From Ignavibacteriaceae bacterium (GTDB lineage Bacteria > Bacteroidota > Ignavibacteria > Ignavibacteriales > Ignavibacteriaceae): a stretch of DNA of 12,471 nucleotides. The notes under the pieces are model-generated. The model did not search any database and was not told where the DNA came from. It saw only the letters and a list, made by a program, of their open reading frames with translations. Shown piece by piece: positions 1 through 7,112 of this stretch. Within the stretch, counting starts at the first letter, position 1. Each line of letters opens with the position of its first letter. The stretch covers positions 1 to 12,471 of the forward strand of contig JALNWB010000119.1 of NCBI GenBank assembly GCA_023231105.1, read 5' to 3'. The position numbers and the translations under genes were made by a program.

Positions 1-113
1 ACAATAAATCCGATAAAAGCAAAGGTTGACTCCGATTTGTTAAATCGTTTTTTGGCGTTAAAAAAAACGACCAGGGCAATAATAGCTGCGGCAAATGATA
101 CTAAAAATAACAT
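1..113 (-). CDS. N-terminus of a small membrane-anchored protein (partial)
   Basis: Reading leftward from the ATG at 113-111, 37 full codons stay open to the window edge, so the gene is cut by the window. The protein begins MLFLVSFAAAIIALVVFF and continues with a basic stretch (NAKKRFNK). This is a single hydrophobic helix at about residues 2-18 followed by positive charges, the pattern of an uncleaved membrane anchor with the rest on the cytoplasmic side. The start is supported by GAGGA four bases upstream and by a TTG/TAnnTTTG promoter candidate further up. It is divergent from the hybrid kinase at 316. I do not recognise the family from 37 residues and assign no function. Confidence 0.7.
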   Translation of the reverse strand, partial: MLFLVSFAAAIIALVVFFNAKKRFNKSESTFAFIGFI

Positions 114-117
114 ATGA

Positions 118-122
118 TCCTC
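118..122 (-). promoter_or_regulatory. Shine-Dalgarno site of the leftward partial gene
   Basis: The minus strand reads GAGGA, then TCAT, then ATG. The same core and the same four-base spacing precede the genes at 6007 and 7758, which supports this start. Confidence 0.6.
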
Positions 123-142
123 TTTCTTCTTTTTTTCTATAA

Positions 143-171
143 CAAATATAGGTGTAATTAAAACATCCAAA
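143..171 (-). promoter_or_regulatory. Bacteroidota-type promoter candidate for the leftward partial gene
   Basis: On the minus strand TTTG (171-168) is followed after 17 bases by TATATTTG (150-143). This fits the TTG / TAnnTTTG promoter known from Bacteroides and Flavobacterium, at the short end of the usual spacing. A transcript starting a few bases downstream would have a leader of about 25 bases before the ATG at 113. This is a motif match only. Confidence 0.45.
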
Positions 172-315
172 AAGTGAAATAAAAGAATGGAAGAGAAATC
201 TTTCTTACAAAAAAAGAGAGAACTTTTGGTAAGCACCCTCTATTGTTGGTTTGTTGCTTGAACACAAATATGAAAACTTTTTGCTATTTTGCAATCAAAA
301 AAGTGAACAGTCCTT

Positions 316-3300
316 ATGCTTTCAAACCCGTCAGAAGAAGAAAAACAATTTGAAAAAATAACAGCGGCAGCTTTGTTGGGAACAATGCCTGTCGGCATAC
401 TTGTTTTCGATGATCAATACAACGTAACCTATCTTAATTCATGTTTTTCTAACTTCGGAGTTTTGCAACCGCAATTTCTCGTAAATCCAATTGGAAAAAA
501 TCTTAAAGACGAGCAGCTTTTTCTTTCAGGGGATATCAGCAAAGATATTCAAAGTTTACGCGATCAATTCTTTTTTGAGAAAGAACTGGGAAATCAAAAA
601 ACTTCTGATGGCGGAGAAATTTCGATAATTCTAAAAGGCGTTGCGCTTTTGGAAGGTGAAACTTTTTTAGGAGGCATGCTTGTTGTTGAAGATCTAAGAA
701 TTATCGGCGATGCGCGAAATACAAATCTTCCCATACAAAACGAAAATTATAGCGATATTTTTCAAAATCTAAATAACCTCTTAATCCTTACGGATATTGA
801 TGGAAACGTGAGTTATGCTTTCGGTAATCTGCTTAAAACTCTATTTAGAAAGAACCTGCCTAACGGCAAGGCGGGAAAGAATTTTCTGCATCATCCCATT
901 CATGAAATTTTCCCGACGGAATCACTTGATAAGTTAGAAAAATTGTTAAAAGAAATTAAGGAGACGAAAAAAAAATCATCTTTTATTACTTCGCTGCGTT
1001 TTGAAGAAGAAGAACTTGTTTTTGATATACAAATTTTTCCGGTGCTTACAAGTCGGAAGGAAGTTCAGTTTGTCTGTTTTTATTTTGAAGATATAACGGT
1101 CTATATAAAAGAACAGGAATACTTAAAACAGCAAATTGATGAATTACAGTTTTATGAAATGATTACGCAAAAGGCGACTGACGCCATGCTTGTTCTTAAT
1201 GCGTCCGGACAAATTGTTTTTTGGAATAAAACTGCTGAGAATCTTACCGGCTATTCTAAGAGCGAGGTCTATAATAAACCGTTCGAAAAATTCTTTCTTT
1301 CTTTTGATCACAACAGGTTGGTTTCTATTTTCTCATATTTGGCAGACACAGAAAAATATAACGCTAACGTTTCCATCCTTACAAAACAGAAACAAAAAAA
1401 GGAAATTGAGCTTTCGTTTTTTACGGCAAAAAATCGTGAATCCTCACAGTTGTATGTTGTTCTTTGTGTTGATATAACTGAAAAAATTGAAGTAGAACGC
1501 GTCTTGCGATTGTCGGAAGAGAGGTTTCGTTCTATTGTTGACAATGCTACAGATTTAATTTGCAATTTTTCCGACACAGGAAAAATTATCTATGCAAATC
1601 CTTCCTTTCTGAATGAACTCGGTTTTAGCGAACAAGAAGTGAGCGAAAAGAAATTACCCGATCTGCTTGATGCCGCTTCTTCGCAGCAAAAGAAATTCTC
1701 GATAAAACAAGTTGTACAGGGGAAAATAAAATCAGCCGAACTAACTTTTGTCAAAAAAGGCGGTGAATTTATTGAGGTGCTCGGAAATTTTTCAATTGCC
1801 CATGATGCACAAAAAAAAATAAAATATATCGGCGGAATTTTTTCGGACATTACGGCAAAAAAAGCTTTTCAGCAGGAACTGCTGCTGATGAGAGCAATAT
1901 TTGAAGCATCCAACGACGGCATTGCGGTTGAATCTAATGATGCATTTGTTATTGTTAATAATTCGTTTGCCAAAATTTTTGGTTATGAAAAAGGTGAAGA
2001 GCTCCTTAACACAAATCCGCTGAGCATTGTTGATGAAACCGATCTGCCGCGAATAAAAAAATACACTGAAGCCAGAACCTTGAGAGAACCGGCGCCTAAT
2101 CATTATGAATTTCTTAGCCGGCAAAAAGACGGAACCCAAAATTTTGTTGAAGTCTCGGTTACTTCCTTTGAATTTAAAGACGATATCTTTTTTGTAATTA
2201 TTGCGCGCGATGTTACCGAACGGAAACGGGTACAACAAGCTATTAAAGAATCCGAAGAACGTTATCGAACAATTACTGAAAATTTGGATGATTCCCTTTG
2301 GACAGCCGAACGGTCGGGTAAAGGTATTCGCTTTACGTTTTTCACTTCCTCAATCGAAAAAATTACAGGCTATTCGCAATCCGAATTTTTGCACGACGCA
2401 AAATATTTTTTCAAGATTACGTTCCCTGATGATTTTAAAATGATTAAAGAAAAATTGAGGAAATTTGTTAATAACTATTATAAAAATTCTGAAGAGCTTG
2501 TCTTTAGAATTATTCACAAACAGGGGCATCTCGTTTGGATTAAAATTAAAATTACCGTTACGCGCAACCAGCGAGGCGTAATTCTTAAAATGTTCGGGTT
2601 GGTAAGCGATATTTCATTACAAAAGAAAGCTGAAGCAGAGGTTCAAAAATCTTCCGACAATTTAAAAAAATTAAACGATACCAAAGACCGTTTCATTTCC
2701 ATTGTTTCGCACGACCTGCGTACTCCGTTCAGTTCAATTCTCGGTTTTACGGATATCCTGTTAAATGATGACGAAATAACCGCCGAAGAATCTAGACAAT
2801 ACATCGGCTACATACAAGAGTCTGCACAAAGCATGCTTGCGCTTGTAAATTCATTGTTGGATTGGACAAGGCTGCAAACCGGAAGAATTCGCTTTGAGCC
2901 GGCGAAAATCGATTTGTTCGAGCAAATAAAAAAAGCGATGGATACTCTGTCGGGTTTTGCTATAAAAAAAGGAATCACTCTGCAAAACATGGTTAAAGAC
3001 GAAGTAAACGTTTTTGCAGATAAAAGTCTGCTTGCACAAGTTTTTAATAATCTTATTTCAAATTCTTTAAAGTTCACAAGAAGCGGGGGAACAATATCAA
3101 TCAACTTTGCGCAATCCGATGTACCGAGATTTATTGAAGTTTGGGTAAACGATACCGGTACGGGAATATCGAAAGAAAATTTATCGAAGGTTTTTGATGT
3201 TGATGCAAAGTTTACTTCCGAGGGAACGGCGGGGGAAAAAGGAACCGGATTAGGATTATCTCTTGTACATGAAATAATTGAAAAACACGGCGGAAAAATT

Positions 3301-3738
3301 TGGGTGGAAAGTAAAGTTGGAAAAGGAACTACGTTTAAATTTACTTTACCTAAAGCTTCGGCAACTATTCTCTTAGTTGATGATAGTAAAACGGACAGGC
3401 TTTTATATTCAAAAATCTTAAAAAGTTTTGTTCCGGATTATGAAATTCTTCTTGCCGGTAACGGGGAAGAAGCGTGGCAAATAATAGAAGAAACATCGCT
3501 TGCACTTATTATTACCGATCACACGATGCCTAAAATGAACGGGATTGAATTAGTAAAAAACCTCAGGAGTTCTGTAATAAAAGGGAAACCGCAGATAATT
3601 ATTTTAAGCGGTGATATCGGGAAACCGGAAACACTCGCTTATAATGATTTAGGCGTTGAATACGTTTTTCAAAAACCCGTTAACTTAACCCAATTTAAAG
3701 AAGCGATAGAAAAATCTCTCCGGAAAATTTTTAACTGA
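316..3738 (+). CDS. Soluble multi-PAS hybrid histidine kinase with C-terminal receiver
   Basis: A cytoplasmic sensor kinase of 1140 aa with no signal peptide or membrane segment. I read about six PAS-like units at residues 17-125, 147-262, 280-395, 400-516, 525-640 and 645-775; the first two are the most diverged. HisKA follows with H-box SHDLRTPF, giving phospho-acceptor His799. The HATPase domain shows the N-box (NNLISNSLKF, 911-920), G1 box DTGTGI (946-951) and G2 box GTGLGL (976-981). The receiver starts at about 1016, with acidic pair D1022/D1023, phospho-acceptor D1068 in ITDHTMP, S1098 and K1120, all expected for an active receiver. By family knowledge it autophosphorylates on His and passes phosphate to Asp. 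No output domain, Hpt or separate regulator is nearby. The ligand or signal is unknown; the PAS number suggests redox, gas or small-molecule sensing. The linker between HATPase and receiver is unusually short. The start has no clear Shine-Dalgarno, but PAS1 begins only about 16 residues in. Confidence 0.95.
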   Translation: MLSNPSEEEKQFEKITAAALLGTMPVGILVFDDQYNVTYLNSCFSNFGVLQPQFLVNPIGKNLKDEQLFLSGDISKDIQSLRDQFFFEKELGNQKTSDGGEISIILKGVALLEGETFLGGMLVVEDLRIIGDARNTNLPIQNENYSDIFQNLNNLLILTDIDGNVSYAFGNLLKTLFRKNLPNGKAGKNFLHHPIHEIFPTESLDKLEKLLKEIKETKKKSSFITSLRFEEEELVFDIQIFPVLTSRKEVQFVCFYFEDITVYIKEQEYLKQQIDELQFYEMITQKATDAMLVLNASGQIVFWNKTAENLTGYSKSEVYNKPFEKFFLSFDHNRLVSIFSYLADTEKYNANVSILTKQKQKKEIELSFFTAKNRESSQLYVVLCVDITEKIEVERVLRLSEERFRSIVDNATDLICNFSDTGKIIYANPSFLNELGFSEQEVSEKKLPDLLDAASSQQKKFSIKQVVQGKIKSAELTFVKKGGEFIEVLGNFSIAHDAQKKIKYIGGIFSDITAKKAFQQELLLMRAIFEASNDGIAVESNDAFVIVNNSFAKIFGYEKGEELLNTNPLSIVDETDLPRIKKYTEARTLREPAPNHYEFLSRQKDGTQNFVEVSVTSFEFKDDIFFVIIARDVTERKRVQQAIKESEERYRTITENLDDSLWTAERSGKGIRFTFFTSSIEKITGYSQSEFLHDAKYFFKITFPDDFKMIKEKLRKFVNNYYKNSEELVFRIIHKQGHLVWIKIKITVTRNQRGVILKMFGLVSDISLQKKAEAEVQKSSDNLKKLNDTKDRFISIVSHDLRTPFSSILGFTDILLNDDEITAEESRQYIGYIQESAQSMLALVNSLLDWTRLQTGRIRFEPAKIDLFEQIKKAMDTLSGFAIKKGITLQNMVKDEVNVFADKSLLAQVFNNLISNSLKFTRSGGTISINFAQSDVPRFIEVWVNDTGTGISKENLSKVFDVDAKFTSEGTAGEKGTGLGLSLVHEIIEKHGGKIWVESKVGKGTTFKFTLPKASATILLVDDSKTDRLLYSKILKSFVPDYEILLAGNGEEAWQIIEETSLALIITDHTMPKMNGIELVKNLRSSVIKGKPQIIILSGDIGKPETLAYNDLGVEYVFQKPVNLTQFKEAIEKSLRKIFN

Positions 3739-3744
3739 ATAAAC

Positions 3745-3808
3745 AAGTAGAAAAATAAAAGTAGAAAAAACTCACTTTCGACTTTCGACTTTTTCCTTTC
3801 GACTTTTC
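3745..3808. repeat. Short repeats filling a convergent gene junction
   Basis: AAGTAGAAAAA occurs twice (3745-3755 and 3759-3769). It is followed by three copies of CTTTCGACTTT (3775-3785, 3782-3792, 3796-3806), the first two overlapping. The two motifs are near inverted copies: AAAGTAGAAA against AAAGTCGAAA, one mismatch. The block starts just after the kinase stop and runs into the last codons of the pullulanase gene. It could fold into AT-rich hairpins and serve as a weak two-way terminator; that role is inferred. Confidence 0.6.
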
Positions 3809-5886
3809 AACACATATCCAGCAGTTGATGGAACAACTAATTTCCCGTTTACAACTGCAAGCTTTTTAGTTCCGGCGAGTTCCGCATTAACTAAAACTTC
3901 CCAATTACCTTCCGGCAAATTAAATTCTTTATTACTGTGCGGATTCGCGTTCATCAAAACAAGAAATTCATTTTCATTATAGTTGATAGTATAACCAACA
4001 GCAAACTCATTATGATCCTTTGTAAGAAATGTAATATCATCATAATCAGCTTTTCTAAATGCATCATATTTATTCCGCAGTGAAATTAATCCGGTGTAAT
4101 AGTTGAGTAGTTCCTGATTAATTTTTGCTTGATGATAGTTGATAGCGTTTACTTCGTTGTCTTTATCGTAAGTATTGTGGTCAATTCTTCCTCTGTTTGT
4201 GTCGGGGGCATCAACGGAAAAGGGAATAACTTTTGTGCGAGCAAATTCTTGCCCGGCATGGATCATCGTTATTCCCTGCGAAGTAAAAAGGAAGAGAGCG
4301 GCAAGTTTATTTAATTTCATTTGCAAAGGAGAAAGTTTTATCAACGAATCAACATTTTTGATTACATCGTTATCAGAAACTTCCTTTGTCCCGAGCCGGA
4401 TAAAATCTCCAAGCGTATAACCGTCGTGCGATTCAAGATAATTAACCGAATGTTCTTTCTTCTGAAATAAACCAAGCGAATCTCGAATGAGCGTGCCGTT
4501 TACATAGCTATTGATACGGTTAGGATTGTTGTTTCCCTGCCACTGTCCGAAAATCCAGCCAAGACCATTCTTCGGATTTTCACCTTTTACACCGTTTCGT
4601 ATTTGGTCGTTCCAGCTTGCAATACTGCGCAGTGACATTCCCTTTGGATCATATCCGCCGCCCCATGGTTCAGCAATAAACACAACGTCAGGATTAATTT
4701 TTTTTGCTTCGTGAACAATATCTTCAAGTGTTACCCAATCAATTAATTTTCCTAAATCAAAACGGAATCCGTCAACGTGATATTCTTTCATCCAGTATAA
4801 AATGTTTTCAACAATAAGTTTGCGAACCATCGGTCGTTCGGTTTTCAGATCGTTGCCACAGCCGCTTTCGGTTTTGAAATTTCCCTTTTCATCAAGTCTG
4901 AAATAATATTCTTTATCGATTTCTTTTAAATTGCCAAGTTCATATTCGGAAAGATGGTTATAGACCACATCCATAATAACGGCAATGCCTTCTTTGTGAA
5001 AAGCTTTTACCATCTCTTTAAAATCATTTACCTGTTGTCCGGAAGTTCCGTCCCATTTATCAAACTGAACCGGTTTATCGCTGATGGAATAATATGCTTC
5101 GGGGGCGAAGAAGGCGGCGGTCATATATCCCCAATGATTTCTTTCATACGGATTCCAGGTGTTGATCTTTCCTTTAAATTTTTTTTGAAACGGAATTTCG
5201 ATGTTCGCAAATTCTTGAGAAGGGAGAAGTTCAACGGTGTTTACGCCAAGAGATTTTATGTAGCTCAATCCGCCGGTTTTTCCTTTATCGGTTAAACCAA
5301 GATACGTACCGCCATTAGCAACACCGGAAGAAGGATGAGACGTTTGATCTTTAATGTGCATTTCATAAATGATAAGGTCGCTCCAATCGCGTTGAATCCA
5401 TTCGTCGTTTTCCCAATCGAAATTATTTTCTTCAATTACTCTTCCGAGCCGTTCGCCCATGTACGTATTGTAAGAAGCGACGGCTTTTGCGTAAGGATCA
5501 AGACAGAGCAATTCTGTTTTCTTTAATTTTTTATTGTTGAGCACTTTAAAGCCGTAAAATTTTCCATAAAGATCACCGCTTAAAACAACTTCCCAAACAC
5601 CGTCGGCATCTTTTACCATCATGTATTCTTTATAGTTTTTTTCATCCACGTTTTTTTTTACGACAAGCGAAACCTCAAATGCCTGGGGTGCAAATAACCG
5701 GAATACGGTGGTTCCGTTTTCTACAAATGCGCCAAGTTTTTTTGTAGAGTAGTAGCTGTCTAATTTTCTATTTTTTTCAAGAAATGTTTTTTCGGCTGTA
5801 GATAATTTTTTTTGTAATGCTGTTCCAGTCATGGTTAAACTCAAAGAAATTATTAAAAATATAAAAAGGAATGTTCGCTCTTTCAT
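3772..5886 (-). CDS. Secreted pullulanase-type GH13 alpha-1,6-glucan debranching enzyme
   Basis: A 704-aa enzyme expected to hydrolyse alpha-1,6 branch points in pullulan, glycogen or starch dextrins. The N-terminus is a Sec signal peptide (basic MKER, hydrophobic core 6-19, cleavage likely near TGTA at 20-23) with no lipobox Cys, so the product is probably periplasmic or secreted. A CBM48-like beta domain lies at about 50-118. The GH13 barrel shows region I VIMDVVYNH (D306), region II DGFRFDLG (nucleophile D377), region III FIAEPWG (acid/base E406) and region IV NYLESHDG (D488). SGCGN...ERPMVRK (341-356) and the YHVDGFRFD context point to type I pullulanases. However, the usual YNWGYDP is replaced by NHWGYMTAAFFAPEAYYS, which is closer to isoamylase/TreX. 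The last residues, SRKEKVESRK, come from a DNA repeat. The name pulA would be reasonable but the subfamily is not certain. It stands alone, without SusCD or other glycan genes in view. Confidence 0.88.
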   Translation of the reverse strand: MKERTFLFIFLIISLSLTMTGTALQKKLSTAEKTFLEKNRKLDSYYSTKKLGAFVENGTTVFRLFAPQAFEVSLVVKKNVDEKNYKEYMMVKDADGVWEVVLSGDLYGKFYGFKVLNNKKLKKTELLCLDPYAKAVASYNTYMGERLGRVIEENNFDWENDEWIQRDWSDLIIYEMHIKDQTSHPSSGVANGGTYLGLTDKGKTGGLSYIKSLGVNTVELLPSQEFANIEIPFQKKFKGKINTWNPYERNHWGYMTAAFFAPEAYYSISDKPVQFDKWDGTSGQQVNDFKEMVKAFHKEGIAVIMDVVYNHLSEYELGNLKEIDKEYYFRLDEKGNFKTESGCGNDLKTERPMVRKLIVENILYWMKEYHVDGFRFDLGKLIDWVTLEDIVHEAKKINPDVVFIAEPWGGGYDPKGMSLRSIASWNDQIRNGVKGENPKNGLGWIFGQWQGNNNPNRINSYVNGTLIRDSLGLFQKKEHSVNYLESHDGYTLGDFIRLGTKEVSDNDVIKNVDSLIKLSPLQMKLNKLAALFLFTSQGITMIHAGQEFARTKVIPFSVDAPDTNRGRIDHNTYDKDNEVNAINYHQAKINQELLNYYTGLISLRNKYDAFRKADYDDITFLTKDHNEFAVGYTINYNENEFLVLMNANPHSNKEFNLPEGNWEVLVNAELAGTKKLAVVNGKLVVPSTAGYVLKSRKEKVESRK

Positions 5887-5915
5887 TTTCCGGGCAGAGT
5901 TTGTGAATAAGTGTT

Positions 5916-5923
5916 CAAAAATA
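5916..5923 (-). promoter_or_regulatory. TAnnTTTG promoter candidate for the debranching enzyme gene
   Basis: The minus strand reads TATTTTTG, a full match to TAnnTTTG, about 30 bases upstream of the ATG at 5886. No clear TTG lies at the expected upstream distance, so only the -7 element is supported. Confidence 0.35.
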
Positions 5924-5997
5924 AGGAATTGTCGTTGGATGAAAAAAGATTTTCTCTATTTAAAAGATTATTTCATTAATTTTCTTCCGAAGAAATT

Positions 5998-6002
5998 GAG
6001 GA
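5998..6002 (+). promoter_or_regulatory. Shine-Dalgarno site deciding a GTG start
   Basis: GAGGA followed by TTTT and then GTG at 6007. The identical core and spacing precede the ATG genes at 113 (minus) and 7758, which makes the GTG a credible start. Confidence 0.6.
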
Positions 6003-6006
6003 TTTT

Positions 6007-6381
6007 GTGACTCTTATTAAAGCTTTTCTCTGGATCGGAAGAATTACAACGGCGCTGCTGTTTGTGCTGTGGGGCGCTTTCTTTTTAGAGCATCTTACGG
6101 AATGGTTTAAAGACAGCGGACATCTTCCTCCCTGGTCCGTTTTTCTCATTCAGTTTTTTCACCTGCTAATGCTGGTTGGTTACATTGCAGCGCTTAAATG
6201 GAAAGTGAGCGGAAGTATTATCATTATTCTGGGAGCGCTTCTCTTTTTTGGTTCACTCGGAGCAAATGCAATGCTGACGTTTTTTGCTATTTCAATTTTT
6301 CCGGCGATAATTTTTCTTTTTGTTTTCTATTATGAGAAGAAAATTCCTCCCACACATTCAGCAGATAATTTACATCAATAA
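6007..6381 (+). CDS. Small four-helix membrane protein of unknown function
   Basis: A 124-aa, strongly hydrophobic protein with likely membrane helices at about 8-30, 45-63, 66-84 and 87-108, and a short polar tail (KKIPPTHSADNLHQ). A conserved-looking polar loop (EHLTEWFKDSGHLPPW, 28-43) lies between helices 1 and 2. The start is GTG, chosen because GAGGA sits four bases upstream. The next gene begins 15 bases after its stop on the same strand, so the two are probably co-transcribed. It is divergent from the debranching enzyme across a 120-base gap. I cannot name a family with confidence, and no catalytic motif is visible. Confidence 0.8.
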   Translation: MTLIKAFLWIGRITTALLFVLWGAFFLEHLTEWFKDSGHLPPWSVFLIQFFHLLMLVGYIAALKWKVSGSIIIILGALLFFGSLGANAMLTFFAISIFPAIIFLFVFYYEKKIPPTHSADNLHQ

Positions 6382-6396
6382 AAGATTAAAAAATTT

Positions 6397-6876
6397 ATGG
6401 AAATTTCTATAACCGTTGTACAAGTTATTCAAGCTATGCTGGCACCGGGAATTATGATCTCCGCATGCGGTTTACTTTTGCTTGGAATGAACAATAAATA
6501 TTCACTCGTGGTAAACAGAATCCGTTTGCTTGGCGAAGAGAGAAGGAAATTTTCGATCAAAGCCTCGGAGAAAGAATTTTTGTACCAGGAAGAAGTAAGA
6601 CTGAAAAGCATTTCAATTCAAATTGGAAAATTAAAATACCGAGTTAAGCTTGTTCGAAACGCAGTCTTCAGCTATTCAATAGCTGTCGGTCTGTTTGTAA
6701 TTACTTCAATGCTGATCGGATTTTCATTTATTCTCAAATCCTCTAGTTACGAACCACTGATTATCGTTTCGTTTTCGTTAGGAATGCTCCTTGTTCTGGT
6801 TGGCATTTGTTATGCCGCCGCCGAAACAATTAAAGGTTACGAAATCATAAACTATGAAATAAAAGCACATGAGTAA
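6397..6876 (+). CDS. DUF2721 family membrane protein
   Basis: A 159-aa protein. Residues 8-30 form a hydrophobic helix with the LAPGIMISACGLLLLGMNN pattern typical of DUF2721, followed by VVNRIRLLGEERR and an amphipathic, possibly coiled-coil stretch (about 35-85). Two more helices follow at about 88-112 and 119-142. The family is widespread, with a conserved N-terminal helix and an Arg-rich segment after it; its function is not established. It lies 15 bases downstream of another small membrane protein and probably shares its transcript. The ribosome site is weak (A-rich leader), in keeping with translation coupled to the gene before it. Family assignment is from recall of the pattern, not from a search. 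Confidence 0.8.
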   Translation: MEISITVVQVIQAMLAPGIMISACGLLLLGMNNKYSLVVNRIRLLGEERRKFSIKASEKEFLYQEEVRLKSISIQIGKLKYRVKLVRNAVFSYSIAVGLFVITSMLIGFSFILKSSSYEPLIIVSFSLGMLLVLVGICYAAAETIKGYEIINYEIKAHE

Positions 6877-6942
6877 AAAATTAGAAGACGGGAATAAAAA
6901 TTAGTCGAGCGATTTACGTTAAACAAAAAATTAATTTCAAAA

Positions 6943-7038
6943 GCATGGATGAATGAATGCAAGGATGAACGAGTCAAATTATGCGGTGGTCTAATTATTT
7001 TTGTTCCATCATTCAACCATTCAATCTTTCAAACATGC
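6943..7038. repeat. Degenerate 8-base-period repeats in inverted arms
   Basis: The left arm (6943-6970) begins GCATGGATGAATGAATG. The right arm (7003-7038), read on the minus strand, begins GCATG and continues in 8-base units such as ATTGAATG and GTTGAATG. Both arms start with GCATG and end with GAAC, and their lengths, 28 and 36, differ by exactly one unit. The match between arms is imperfect. The element fills much of the 236-base gap between the DUF2721 gene and aat; the rest of that gap shows only a possible promoter element. Confidence 0.55.
6996..7003 (+). promoter_or_regulatory. TAnnTTTG promoter candidate upstream of aat
   Basis: TATTTTTG matches TAnnTTTG in full, about 110 bases before the aat start. 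No TTG lies at the expected upstream spacing, and it overlaps the edge of a repeat arm, so support is limited. Confidence 0.25.
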
Positions 7039-7112
7039 GGTGTCTTTTATTCAAAATGTTGTTAGAAATAAATTCAATATCAAATTCCGAATAAGGTTAG
7101 TGAGTAAGTAAC

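Noticed and set aside
258..291. TTG...TATTTTG as a promoter of the hybrid kinase
   Set aside because: The second element is one base short of TAnnTTTG and the 24-base spacing is long; left out as a feature.
1792..2238. Long minus-strand open frame inside the hybrid kinase
   Set aside because: It is antisense to conserved PAS coding sequence, with no ribosome site and no recognisable domain; a shadow frame.
4954..5295. 113-codon plus-strand open frame inside the debranching enzyme gene
   Set aside because: It is antisense to the conserved GH13 region I and its flanks, with no family features; a shadow frame.
6949..7065. A 38-codon open frame (MNECKDERVKLCGG...) in the gap before aat
   Set aside because: It runs straight through both repeat arms, has no ribosome site and looks like translated repeat; not called as a gene.
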